Position numbers and translations under genes: made by a program. The notes beneath the pieces are model-generated. The model saw only the letters and a program-made list of their open reading frames with translations. It made no database searches and was not told the origin of the DNA. From positions 150,990 through 214,989 of the forward strand of contig SIJG01000162.1 in NCBI GenBank assembly GCA_023374025.1: DNA of 64,000 bases, read 5' to 3'. The stretch is from Heterodera schachtii. Taxonomy: Eukaryota; Nematoda; Chromadorea; Rhabditida; Heteroderidae. Positions within the stretch are counted from its first letter, which is position 1; each line of letters starts with the position of its first letter. This document shows positions 47,353 through 59,168 of this stretch, one piece after another.

Positions 47353-48439
47353 AGTTTATTATAATGCCCAATTTAAACATTATGCTTTGATTTGAAATAG
47401 ATTCCCGGAATTATTTAAAATTATTCTGGTTTCTTAAAATGGATATTTGGATTTATTTTGTTGAATATTGGACGCTAATTTTCCCCAAGTGCATAATTTC
47501 GTTTTTATTTTGTTTTTCAAATAGATTTTTTCACACGGTCATCGTTTTCCCTAATTGGACCGACGAACGACAGAAGGCGGTAACTTGCGATGATTATTAC
47601 TGCTTCAAGTTAATGAAAAACCATATCAATGTAATCGTTATTCGATGCGAACACGATCACTATGAAGAGGCGGTTGCAGCAGAGGACTGGTTTAACCAGA
47701 CAGTTGAAGAACAAATGGAAAGCACGATAAAGTTATTTTATTTTAATTTTTTATGTATTTGGTAGGTTTCTAAATGGTTTTAACGGTATCTTTCTTCTTC
47801 AAATATTCTGGGGCAAAAATTAATTTTGTGATTCCCAACAGTCTGAATAAAAAATTTTCTATTAAGGGAATGGCTGAGAACCAAAAAGGATGAGCCGCTC
47901 ATTACACTTGCGATCCAAATACACCCACTTTTATATTATCGTAGCATGGTCTTGCTACGAAATAGGGGCATTCCTCAAATCGGAACCACAATTACTTTGG
48001 GTGAAACTAAAAATTAATTTAATTTTTAATATTTTATTTTTGAAAGGTATTACTTCAACCCAAATCAGTTCTGCTAGGGCCGAACGGAGTTTCAATAAAA
48101 TGATAATCACAGGAGATGGCATAGAAGAAATTTTCCATGTTCACTTGCTCGTGTGAGTTATGCGACAAAGCAGAAAAGTCAACCGACTGAGCAAATATCT
48201 TCTATCATTTTCTTGTTCACAAAAAATTTCTCAACTAAATCCATCTATCTTCCTTGCTATATTTACATATATATGAGAACAGAATCAGTTTTTATTTTTG
48301 TAAATTTAAATAAAATTTCTTTTGAAAGTTTTAATTTTAAAATCAAAAAATTGAGGATTGGCAAATTGAAAAAATATCTAAAATTTATCCACTTCGATAA
48401 TTTCGTGTTTTTTAATAAAATCTCGCTGCCAAACGAAAA

Positions 48440-49137
48440 TCAAATATATAGAGGAGGAGGGAGGATGGGACCTGTGAGAGCTACTTTTGATGAAAGTTTT
48501 TCAATTTTTAATGATGACGAAACAAAATGCCAAAAATTGTAAAAAGTCAACCATAAAAGAAATTTTTTGTTAATCGCCCTCAAATTTCATAATAACAAAA
48601 AATTTTCATCGACAATGGTGGTTAAAATAGTTTTTTTGCCAAAAAATGATCAATTTTCTGCCTATAAATTTGAAGAAGCCCAATGAAAATTATCGTTCTC
48701 GGCAAAAGTGTAGGCAGGGGGGGGGGCTGAGGGGGCTAAAGCCCCCCCCCCCCGCCCCGAAACCCAAAAAGTAAAAAATTTTCAGTAAATTTTTTTGAAA
48801 TTTAAGAATTTTCTTAACAAAATTGCATTAAAATGCAGGCAGCGGCTATTGGCACCGCCGGACCCCCATTTTACCATATTTTTGAAAAACGGAGACCAAA
48901 ATCGAAAAAAATTGTAATTTTTTGGCGAAAAACGTCGAAAAATTTTGTAAAATACACCCTCTAATTCGGGATTTCAAAAAACAAAAAATACACCCCTAAA
49001 AATTGACTGAAAAAGGCAAAATTTTTTAAAGACTAATTAGCTAATTAATTTTTTGCCTTGTGATCCATCAAATCACTCTCACTGATTATAAGTGTAAGTT
49101 ATTATCAATGAATTACACGCTCTTATCACTAATAACT
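48440..49137. repeat. Partial copy of the 6.5-7.0 kb block, after gene D
   Basis: GGACCTGTGAGAGCTACTTT through to the TAAGTGTAAGTTATTATCAATG stretch, matching 6555-7050 and 28660-29060, interrupted by a G/C-rich insert at about 48710-48865 containing a GC-palindrome unit (near 48838). Confidence 0.7.
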
Positions 49138-49574
49138 AGGGATGATATAGTTTTTTCGCTATTTTTTCCTGAGCTCCCTCTAGCCTGAAAAGCACTAAAA
49201 ACATTTTTTTAGTGGGGGTTGTTAAGCTAGTTTTTGATTTATTAGCAACTATTTTATAGTTTTTTATTTTAGCAACTAAAAAAGTATAAATTTTTGAAAA
49301 AACTATTTTCAACTATTTTGGCATTTTGACAAATTGTTAACAAAAACGCAATAAAAAGGAAAAATTCATTAACGAGAATTTTTGATTTTGAAAATTATGT
49401 ATTTCATTAACAGAAAAGAGGAAAAAAAGAGAAATAACCCAAAATTACTTAAAGAAACTTATTTTTAAAATTTAATTACGAAAATTTTTTCTACCGTTAA
49501 AAAAAAAAGTCAAATAAATTTTATTTTTAAATATAGCCAAAATCTCCGTTTAAAAAATATATTTACTGCTTCCG

Positions 49575-49690
49575 TAATGATTTTAATATTATTTGCGCAA
49601 ATATTTCTTTTACGAAAATATATTTGCGCAAAAATATTGAAATCAATTTAATCGAAAGTAATGTTTGCGCAATTAATATAGCAATCAACT
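49575..49690. repeat. Short TTTGCGCAAA minisatellite upstream of gene E
   Basis: ATTATTTGCGCAAATATTTC, ATATATTTGCGCAAAAATATT and GTTTGCGCAATTAATA within about 115 bp, followed by the shared block (CTGACTTTATCTCTGAGTGG near 49827). Confidence 0.75.
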
Positions 49691-50122
49691 TCGTATTTAT
49701 TCACGCATATAAAATTGGATATTGTGAATCATAAATGTAATTATTCAGTTATTTACATATTTTTTCCCTTAATTTCATTTAATAAAATAATTTGCCAATT
49801 TTACGACATTTCGTTAACACCTAAAAATTACTGACTTTATCTCTGAGTGGTCTAAAACCATTTTGCAATGTCAGAATTAAATCCGGATAATAGATCGGAA
49901 ACGAGCCAAGGCACGGTATTAAACGGTCACGGGCTTTTTTTGTCACTTTTTTATATGATAAATTTTGAAATTTGTAAAACAGTTAGTCAAAATAAAAATT
50001 TTTCTTGTATATAATTTCATAAATTTTGTATGTGAGATCAAATTTGTATTGTATGATTTACTGTATAGCGCTCTAGCAGAAGCATGTGCCAAAATTTTCA
50101 GATAAATTTGAACATATTCCAA

Positions 50123-53100
50123 ATGGCTAATTTAGTGAAATTGGTATGAAATTCATATAAAATAATTTCTGATTCATTTAAAATTTTCTTTAAAGGTCAG
50201 CTTCTTCATTTTGGTTCTTTTATGGCCAAAGGCATTAGCAAACAGTCGGTTTAAGCACACCTTTCTTATTTTCTGAGCCATTTATTATTTTAAGTAATAT
50301 TGGAAGTGAAGGCAATGATGGACGAATTTACGTCGTTAACAGCCCCAACGCATGACATTATTTCAGAATTGAGAACTTTGAGCGAGGATGCGGAGAAATT
50401 TCTCCGCGTTGCAGGTCCTGTGGGTGCGCTCATCGCAGCGGCAACTAAAACCGCATTTAAAGTAAAAAAAATTTGAACTAAATTTTTGATTTAATTTAAT
50501 CTGTTTATTTACACATTTTAGTTTAACATTATTCAAATGTTTAAATTTTAAGCCAAAACCAGACGAGTTAGAAGCCAGCACAAAATTGCATAACTACTTA
50601 AAAACTGCATTTGAAAAGCTCGAACTGGAAAGAGGAGAATTAATAAAAAAATTCACGCAACCTTTAGGCGAAAATCAATATAGAAAGGTATTAAAAACAT
50701 AAATTAAAATTGATTACTTTAATTCCTCAGAAATAATGTATTTCTCGTGTTTATTTTATTTATTAGATAGTGACACTGCCATTGTTTCTCATCGAACGCT
50801 ATTACAAAGATATTACGGATGCAAACAAAAAACGTTCCTTATATAAACAAGAATTCATTAGAGAATGTAATAAGATTGGTTCATCACCACTGATTGTTCT
50901 GGTTGTGAGTATTTCTATTTTCAAAAAAATGGCATTAAGTTAGGGATTGGATTAGATCGAAAATTTTTCAAAAACAGACCAAATCAGAATTTTGAGTCCA
51001 AAATCAGATTTTTTGGTCCAAAAATCATAAAATTTTCATTTGGACACTTCAAATCAGGAAATTTCTGATAGATAAGAACATATCCAATACCTGCATTAAG
51101 CATCCAAAAATCATCTAGCATCGGTTCTAGCACTGTTTATTTAAAAAAAGATAAAAATGCTTTACAGGACATGAAGCGTTCACTAAAGATTGATTGCCGT
51201 TTACCATCAAAGGAACAGATGGAGGGATATGCCGAAGTTCTCGAGCTTTTTCAGAAAATTGAAAAACGCCATTTTCAAGATAATAACAACTTCATTCAGA
51301 CGGAGGAATACCAATATTTAAAACGATGTAATTATTGAATATTTAAAAATTTATATATTTTTTGATTAATCCATTTTAAGCACTTCTGGCCAAAACAACA
51401 GGCAGTTACCTACAAAGTGAACTAAACAAAAGTATTTATTTAACTAATAAAATATTTAATAAACGCTTAAATATTTTCCTGCTTTAGTCCTGCAGACAGC
51501 AAACAGTATAGATGCCGGACACGCATTGATCAAACTGTACGCAGATTTACTTCTCGTGCAAAGGTATGTGCTTCAACATTTTCAAAACAAACCGAGTTAA
51601 TGGAAACCGTGAAGCGTTTCCCAGCGGTTCTTTTGATATTATTAATTTGAATTTATTTTTTTTGAAATGAATTCTTTTATTTTTTCATTCGAAATAAAAA
51701 ACAAAATAAAGAAATAACACTTACTTTATTAATATGGATTCCTTTTTATGTATGAAAACCAGCAAAATGGTACTTAGATATGTACAAAAACTCCGAAGTA
51801 GTTAGAAAAACAGGTAATAAAATTTTTTATTAACTGTTCTGACAGTAAAAAAACAGGACTTAATCATTTCTGACCAGGCCCGTATCCAGAATGGGAGAGG
51901 GGCTATGTGCCCACCGTCCGGAAATGGAAAATTTACGTTTTTCGAGAAAATTAAATAACTTTAATTATTTATTAAAAATAAATCATTTTTAACTATGTTA
52001 ATCGGTCAAAGCCGGTTAAAGGTTTTGCCTTATTTTGCTTGTTGTTTCTGTGATTTTCGTCAAAATCTGTATAAAATTATACCTTCAGAGCTTGTTGGTT
52101 AGAAACAATAGCTGTTGCAAACGAATGGGAAAGAGAGCCGCTTTTTAATTTTGCGAAGATGGTGCGTCTGGATTTGGTGAAAGCCGTGCGTTTTTAATTT
52201 ATTTTTTATAAAATGTAGTAATTGCGCGTAATTTTGCGATGTTTTTTTCCTCCATCGCAAAAGTATTTTTTTTGGCATTTTAAAAAACTTGGTGAGGCCA
52301 AAGTGACTAAAGTATTGATGTGGATTTTTGAAAAATAATTAAGCGTTTTTGAAAATGAGCCAGAATGGTCCGAGTCATTGCCTATATGGATAAATAACTT
52401 TAATAATCAATTAAATAATTAATAAATATATTAAAATTATTTTTCCATACAGAAACGGCTCCCATAAAAGTTCCAAATTTCGGAATGAAAAAGGCTTTGA
52501 AAAACTTTCTACCTACATATTGATTATTAGTTTTCTGGGCATACATTTAATCAAAAAATAAATAATTTCGCAAAATGTTTGCATTTTTTAGTTTTTGATT
52601 GCGTCACATTGTGCCGAAATTTATGACGGACGAATAATTAAGGGTGAGCTGGAAACGATTACGTTGTTATTGAAAGAAATTTCTAAACATATGGCTAATT
52701 GGATCGAAAAACTGCTGGTAAGAAGGGAGATTTTAGGTTGACAAATAATTCATAATTAATTTTCCATCTTTAATTTTCACTGAGAATCAATATATGACAA
52801 AAAAAAGGGACAAATCCGACCGGAACAAATCATTTCATTTGGTATATAAATCGAATTCAGGAAGTCACTTGGCCAACAATTTCGCGCGCTTATGCAAAAA
52901 ATAAAATTGGTACAACGGCTATTGTTGAGAGTGAAGCCGAGTATAAAATAGTAGCGCAGAGGGTAAAGGAAAAGCTTGATATAATAGGCCCACAAAAGTA
53001 AGTAATAAATTTCAAATTTAAACATTTACGGTTTATTGGATTTGAAATATCCCCAAGTTATTTAAAAAGACTTTTTTTAATAAAACTAAACCCTTGGAAA

Positions 53101-54442
53101 GATGTTTTCGTGATTTTTGAAAACAAAAAATATTTTTCCAAAAAATGGGGGAGGAGATACCATCCAAAGTATTACCTGGTTCATTTTTCAAAGTGCCTAA
53201 TTGGGTTTTTATCTTTGTAATTACTTAAATTTAGATATTTTCACACGGTCATCGTTTTCCCAAATTGGAGTAACGCATTTCAGTTGGCAATCCTTGCTAA
53301 ACAAAGTCACTATTTCTTTTTGGACGGCGAAAATGAAATCAAAGAAAACCAAATCAATGTGATCGTTGTTCGGTGTGAAAACGACCGTTTTGGAAGGGCT
53401 ATCCAAGCGGGGCAGTGGTTTACCCAAACAGTTGAAAAACAAATGAAATACATGATAACGTAATTTTTATTTAAATAGCTATTAGTAGGGTCGCTACTTT
53501 TAGTAACGAAAATCTCTAAATGGTTAATTAAAATAGTGAGTGAGTAAAAATGCCAAAACATTGGGAAAAGTGACATAATTTTAGCCAAAAATTGAGCAAA
53601 AATAATTTTATTATCTTGTTGCAGTTGCAAATGAGTAGGACTGGGATGTTTAAGGACAAAAACCCGAAAAGATACCTAAAAATAATTTTTAAAGTTAAAA
53701 GTTCTTGCTAAGAAAATGAATTTTTGAGAAAAAATTTTCACTTCGTATGAGTGTTTTTTTGAAAATTTTGGGTCGATTTTTAGGGTGTGAATTTTTCTGA
53801 AAATTTTTAAGTCGGTTCTTAGGGGTGTATTTTAAGTTTTTATTGCATTATTGTTGAGAAATTTTCAATAAAAATCCAAATAGTGAAAAAAATAATGACA
53901 AAGCCAAAAATAGTGAATTTTAACTATTTTAGTGACGAAACGCCAAAATAGTGATTTCTTGTGACCGATAGTGACATCAGAACAGATTTCAACGCATGTT
54001 TTTAGCTCCTTTCTTCAAAACAAATCGAGCAAAAAAAAATGGTTAAATCACTCTGCTGGGTTTACTTTGTTTCATTACTCAAAATTTTGTTTTTTGTTTC
54101 TTAAAATTCTTGAAATATTTTCTGTTAAGGAAATGGCGGGACGATGACACCAAAAGATTGAATCCGCTCATGGGACTCGCGAAACAACTGAAACAAGAGC
54201 TTAAATATTATCATAATTTGGTCTTGATCCGAAATTGGAACTTTTGGAGTTCCTCTGCCACAATTACTTTGGGTGAAAAGCAAAAAAAATAATAATAATT
54301 TAATTTTTATTTTTAAAATTATTTTTTTTCAGGTGTCACCCCGACCAAAATCAATTCTGTCCGGGCCGAGCAGGGCTTTAGTCATAAAATAAATCCAGCA
54401 TTAGCGAATGCACAAATTTTCCATGTCCACATGCTCCTGTGA
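50123..54442 (+). CDS. Array gene E: secreted protein, 544 aa, intact
   Basis: Exons: 50123-50143, 50196-50244, 50295-50461, 50553-50687, 50767-50904, 51168-51327, 51381-51431, 51488-51563, 52089-52185, 52592-52717, 52861-52997, 53235-53459, 54130-54272, 54333-54442; 1635 nt in frame, no internal stop. Approximate residues: signal peptide 1-22 (FFILVLLWPKALA); hydrophobic Gly/Ala segment about 60-78 (VAGPVGALIAAATKTAF); charged helical region 80-124; C-terminal conserved region about 387-544 with FHTVIVFPNW, VVRCENDRF, RNWNFWSSSAT and final FHVHMLL. Five conserved Cys (exons 5, 6, 9, 10, 12). Secretion is well supported, function is not. A Gly/Ala-rich hydrophobic segment next to helical stretches could mean membrane interaction, but this is speculation. 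AATAAA at 54476-54481, 34 nt after the stop. Confidence 0.85.
50941..51093. mobile_element. hAT-like element in intron 5 of gene E (153 bp)
   Basis: TAGGGATTGGATTAGATCG at the left, complement of ATCCAATACCTG at the right, flanked by CATTAAGT and CATTAAGC (7 of 8). The gene F intron (about 56715) has the empty site. AAATCAGAA words as in the element at 22147. Confidence 0.82.
53488..53990. mobile_element. Probable insertion in intron 12 of gene E
   Basis: Intron 12 of gene E departs from genes A, C and F directly after GCTATTAG with TAGGGTCGCTACTTTTAGTAACG and returns to homology near CTCTGCTGGG (54052). The complement of the start (GTGACATC, AAATAGTGATTT) recurs near 53955. The exact right end is uncertain. 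Contains 'aggggtgtatttt' phrases. Confidence 0.5.
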
Positions 54443-54747
54443 ATTATGCGACAAATTTGACAAGAGTCTAAATCAAATAAATCAATTAAAATTGGTAATC
54501 AACGAATAATGTAAAAAATGATTTGAAGAATGCGGGAACTTTTTGCGCACACGTCATTGTAAATTTAATATTCCCACTTTTTACCATTGCATTTAAATAC
54601 TGCGTAAAAGACAATAAATATCGAATCTTCTTTTCAATTACAATAGGTATACGTATCATTAATTAGATACTAATTGGGTCTGTCTTCTGCAAATGCTAAA
54701 TAATCGCGCGTCATTTGGAACCTAATGAATAAAACAAAATGATCAAA

Positions 54748-54894
54748 TCAAATTTCAAGCTTCGGCTTCTTCTTATTCCTCCTCCTCTTCTTTCCCTCCT
54801 TGCGCTTAATTCTTTTGGTGTTGCGCAACGCTTCTGCCAATTCTTGAGACTTACGCTTAATGTGCTCGGCGGACGGAGCGATGAAATTGGCAAC
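54748..54894 (-). CDS. Lys/Arg-rich last exon of an unknown gene, copy after E
   Basis: On the minus strand a 49-codon exon (with stop TGA at 54748-54750) reads VANFIAPSAEHIKRK... then a strongly basic tail ending KKKPKLEI. A second copy at 61623-61769 differs by a few conservative changes (for example SQELAEAL/TQELGEAL) and keeps the frame, which indicates selection at some time. The acceptor is TTTAAAAG here and TTTCAAAG in the other copy. A basic C-terminal tail suggests a nucleic-acid-binding or nucleolar protein; family not recognised. No convincing upstream exon follows this copy, so it may be a duplicated fragment. Confidence 0.6.
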   Translation of the reverse strand, partial: VANFIAPSAEHIKRKSQELAEALRNTKRIKRKEGKKRRRNKKKPKLEI

Positions 54895-54899
54895 CTTTT

Positions 54900-55390
54900 A
54901 AAGTGTCGAGAAATAATGCAAAATTGTGCAATCCATCGAAAATTATGTATGTAATGGCATCTTACAATTTCATAAATTCGCCGTAAATTTTTTTTAATTT
55001 TTGAAAAAAATCAAAAAATTTTTTGTTACCTAGACTAATTCGAAAAAAATTATTAAGATAATTCAAGGAAACAAAAAAAAGAATTCAAAAGCGCCCCCGA
55101 AAAGCTTTGGAAACATGTTTTAATGACTTTTGAAAAAATTTTTAAAAAAATTCGAAAAAGAACGACACGTTCAAATTTGGCTGGGCTAAGTTGGAGCAGT
55201 TGGACCAATTGCCATGTATCGACCAAAATCTAAAACTGTAAAAGATTTTTTAAATTTTTATTGTTTAAATTCATGCGTGGAGCTCTTGAATTCGGGAGCA
55301 GCTGCTCATTACCGCCCCGTATCGTTTTCCGTTCGAAAATTAAAAAAAAATAATAATTTAAAACTTAGAAATTTCCATCAACAATTTTTT
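54900..55390. other. Spacer with a decayed plus-strand exon fragment
   Basis: AT-rich. At about 55165-55241 the plus strand reads DTFKFGWAKLEQLDQLP and DQNLKL-stop, a decayed match to 63079-63201. Together with the exon at 54748-54894 this shows that the right-hand flank of F was also duplicated after E. Nothing else is seen. Confidence 0.45.
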
Positions 55391-55394
55391 TTGG

Positions 55395-55715
55395 TTTTCG
55401 TTGCTTTTGCGGCAGCTGCGGGCGGCGAATGCTTTTATGAACAAAGAGGGCGGCCCGCCCGCCCATTAAAGTGGGGACCGCTAATCATCGTCCACACTTT
55501 GATGTCGTCCAAATGTTAGATATCGAACGTAAGGGGTCAGCGGATGTTGAATAATAGAAACCGGGGAGAGGGGGTCGAAAAAAGGGGAAAAGAGGAAAAA
55601 GTAGAAAAAAAAAGGAAAAAGGCAAAAAAGAGAAAAAAAGAAAGAAAAAGAGGAAAAAGGGGAAAAAGGAAAAAAAAGAGAGAAAAAAAGGAAAAATAGG
55701 AAAAGGGAAATAACC
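55395..55715 (+). repeat. GC-rich block and 150-bp polypurine tract before gene F
   Basis: 55395-55560 matches the GC-rich block at 7785-7990 (GCGGGCGGCGAATGC, GGGCGGCCCGCCCGCCC). It is followed by an expanded A/G-only tract (about 55561-55711), longer than in copies 1 and 2, capable of triplex or slipped structures. Confidence 0.7.
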
Positions 55716-55859
55716 CAAAATTTCTTAAAGATTACTTATTTTGAAAATTTAATTATGAAAATTTTTTCCAAGCATTAAAAAGAAAAAACATTAAAAAAAT
55801 TTTCTTTTTTAAAATATAGTCAAAATCTCTCTTTTTAAAAATATATATATTACTACTTC

Positions 55860-55970
55860 CGTAATTGATTTCAATATTACTTGCGCAAATATTTACATTT
55901 ACGAAAATATATTTGCGCAAAAAATATTGAAATCAATTAATCGGAAATAATATTTGCGCAATTAAAAGCA
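55860..55970. repeat. Short TTTGCGCAAA minisatellite upstream of gene F
   Basis: ATATATTTGCGCAAAAAATATT, AATCAATTAATCGGAAATAATATTTGCGCAA within about 110 bp; the shared upstream block follows up to about 56155. Confidence 0.75.
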
Positions 55971-57268
55971 ATCAACTTCGCATGTATTCGCATATACATA
56001 AAATTGGATATTGTGAATCATAAATGTAATTAACCATTCAGTTATTATTTACATTTTTTTCTTAATTTCATTTAATAAAATATTTTGCCACTTTTGCGAC
56101 ATTTCGTCAACCCCTAAGCAAATTACTGACTTTATATCTGAGTGGTCTAACACCATTTGTCCCGCAAAATTTACCAATCCCGCCGCGGAATCCGCAAATT
56201 TGAAAAATTTCCGGGCTCTAGTAGCCAATAGCCATAATGCCAAAATTTTCAGATAATTTTGAACACATTTCAAATGACCAGTTCAGTGAAATCGGTACGA
56301 AATTCATATACGTATTATAACTTCTGACTTGTACATAATCAAATTAAAATTTTCTTTAAAGGTCAGCTTCTTCATCCTGATTCTTTTATGGCCAAAAACA
56401 TTAGCAAGCCATTTATGGGCAAAAGCATTAGCAAGCAGTTGGTCTAAGCTCACCTTTCCTAATGAATATCTAAATGTATTAAAAACGTAAATTAATTACT
56501 TTAATTACTCAGGAATAATGCATTTCTTGTGTTTATTTTATTTTATTAGGTAGTGACACTGCCATTGAATCTCATCGAACCCTATTACAAAGATATTACG
56601 GATCCAAACAAAGAACGTTCCTTATATAAACAACAATTCATTGAAAATTGTAAAAAGAATTGTACATCACCATTTTTTGTTTTACTTGTGAGTACTTTAA
56701 TTTATAAAAAAATGGTATTAAACACCCAAAAAATCATTTAGCATTGGTTCAAGTAAAATGTTTATTTAAAAATATAAAATGTTTTACAGAAGATGAGGAT
56801 TTACCTAAAGTATGATTGCCGTTTGCCATCACAGGAACAGATGGAGGAATATGCCGAAGTTCTCGAGCTTTTTCAGAAAATTGAAGGGCGCCTTTTTCAA
56901 GATAATAACAAAATCATTCCCATGGAAGAATACCAATATATAAAACGCTGTAAATATTTATTTAAAAATTTATAATTTTCTGACTAATCCATTTTAAGCA
57001 CTTTTGGACAATTTAATGGGGGGATACCTACAAAGAGAACTAAACGAAGGTATTTATTTCACCAATAAAACATTTAATACAGACTTTTAAAATATTTTCC
57101 TGCTTTAGTCCTACAGAGTGCAAACAGTACAGATGTCGGACAAGCATTGATCAAACTGCACTTGGATTTGGATGGCATGCAAAGGTATGTGCCTTAACAT
57201 TTTCAAAAGAAACAGAGTTAGTGGAAAACTGTGAAGCTGTTCCCAGCCGCCCTGATTGTTATTTTTTT

Positions 57269-57960
57269 GGGGGGCGGAAGTTTGGGCACCGGGAAGTTTG
57301 GGCACCAGGAAGTTTGGGCACCAGAAATTTGGGCACCGGGAAGTTTGGGCACCAAATTAAAGAGTTAAAAAATCAAAAATATTTTTAATTGTCTATAAAT
57401 TGCAACCATCTAATTTAAAAGCATAAATATAATCAAGTTAGGAAATAGAAAGTTTTGTAACGAATATTCATTCGATTAAGCATGCTTATTTTGCTAAACT
57501 CATTACCATTAATTCAATATCAATGCCATACATATGTATTATTTATCACTTATAACATTACAAGGCTCAGTATGTTCAAAACTTAAAGTTTATGAGTTTA
57601 AACAAAATTAGACGGGTTCTTGTTATTTCGGGCCCAACTAAGCCGGTATTCAGGTCTAAGTCCAAACAGAAACTAGTACACGTTTAACTCTACGTTTAAA
57701 CAACCGTAAGAATTGACTAAATAATAAGATTGCCAGGTTTCCATACATAAATTTTTTGATTTTCAAGAACATATAAATTTTAAGACACAAGGGTTGCCCA
57801 AATTTACTAAATTGTAATGATTTATATAACATTTTCTTTATTTATTTTGTTTTATCTTTTTGAAATCCCCCCTCTGGTGCCCAAACTTCCCGGTGCCCAA
57901 ATTTCTGGTGCCCAAACTTCCTGGTGCCCAAACTTCCCGGTGCCCAAACTTCATGTCGCC
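57269..57960. mobile_element. Mutator-like element with GTTTGGGCACCGGGAA-word arms (692 bp)
   Basis: Both arms (about 90 bp) repeat a 16-17-bp word GAAGTTTGGGCACCGG in inverted orientation, and ATTTTTTT (57261-57268, 57961-57968) flanks the element as a candidate target duplication. It is in intron 8 of gene F; gene E lacks it (about 51640) and gene C has one arm (36680-36725). No transposase. Confidence 0.82.
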
Positions 57961-59168
57961 ATTTTTTTCGACATGAATTCTTTTATTTTTTCATTTGAAA
58001 ATTCAAAATGGTACTTAGATATGTACAAAAACTCCGAAGGTAGAAAAATTTTTATTAACGTTTTTGACAGTAAAAACAGGAATTACTATTTCTCACCAGG
58101 CCCGTATCCAGAATTGTAAATGGTTATGTGCCGCCCCCCCCCCGCAAATGGAATAATTTTATCTTTTCCGATAAAATTAAATAATTAAATTATTTAAAAA
58201 AATCATTATAACTAAGTTAATCGGTCAAAGTTGTTAAAGCTTTTGCTTTATTTTTCGCTTTGTTTTTCTTTGCTTTTCCGTCAAAATCTATATGAAAAAT
58301 TATACCTTCAGAACTTGTTGGTTAGAAGTAATAGCTGTTGCAAATGAATGGGAAAGAGAGCCGCTTTTAAATTTTGCAAAGATGGTGCGTCTGGATTTGA
58401 TGAAAGCCGTGCGTTTTTAATTTGTCTTATATAAATGTTAGTTATCGCGTAATGTTACGATTTTTTTTGCTCCAACGCCAAAAAAAAATTATAGATTTAA
58501 AACCTGGTGAGCCGAAGTTACAAAAGTATCAATGTTGATTTTTAAAAATAAATAAGCGCTTTTGAAATTGAACCAGAATGGTTCGAACCATTGCCTGTAT
58601 GTCTCTATGATTTTAATTATCAATTAAAATAATTAATAAATATATTTTTCCATAATGAAACGGCTTCCCTAAAAATTCCAAATTTCGGAATAAAAAGCCT
58701 TTGAAAAACAAAAACCTAGCTAAAATCACCTATTATTTGTTACTTTATTTATCCATTTAGTTTTTGATTTCGTCACATTGTGCCGAAGTTTATGACGGAG
58801 GAATAATTAAGGATGCGCTTGAAGAGATTAAGTTGTTATTCGAAGAAATTGCTACATATATGGCTAATTGGATCGAAAAACTGCTGGTAAGAAGGGAGAT
58901 TTTAGGTTGACAACTCTATTGAATTCATAATTAATTTTCCATCTTTAATTTTCACTGAAAATCGCCAAAACATAGGTAAATTTGGGTCGTACAAATTCGA
59001 CCGGAACGAATCATGATCCATTTATTAAAATGGCAATTTAAATCATTTTAATAAGTAAATTATCTTTAAATTGGCCAATTTTGTGACTAACAATCTGCTC
59101 GTTGTTTTTCCCATCCTGGCTTTAGAAATATTTGGACGGTTTGCATTCATTTCGGACTCGCTCATTGT

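Larger units (their letters stand above)
43045..48156 (+). pseudogene. Array gene D: B-type copy, disrupted
   Basis: Exons still visible: 43045-43171 (exons 1-2 with intron 1 retained), 43224-43390, 43459-43593, 43694-43819, 44294-44351, 44468-44543, 44621-44720, 44867-44998, 45950-46086, 47525-47731, 47867-48000, 48047-48156. Intron 1 has lost its acceptor (AAGGT missing) but reads through in frame for 19 codons. Exon 6 is absent, replaced by an inverted-repeat element (43951-44243). Exon 7 is 7 nt longer than in B and now stops early (TGA). The AATAAA found after gene B is broken here (AAATATC). The later exons remain remarkably open, so the decay is recent. A shortened product ending in exon 7 is possible but unproven. 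Confidence 0.78.

Noticed and set aside
55485..55718. Phe/Pro-rich minus-strand frame
   Set aside because: Translation of the polypurine tract.
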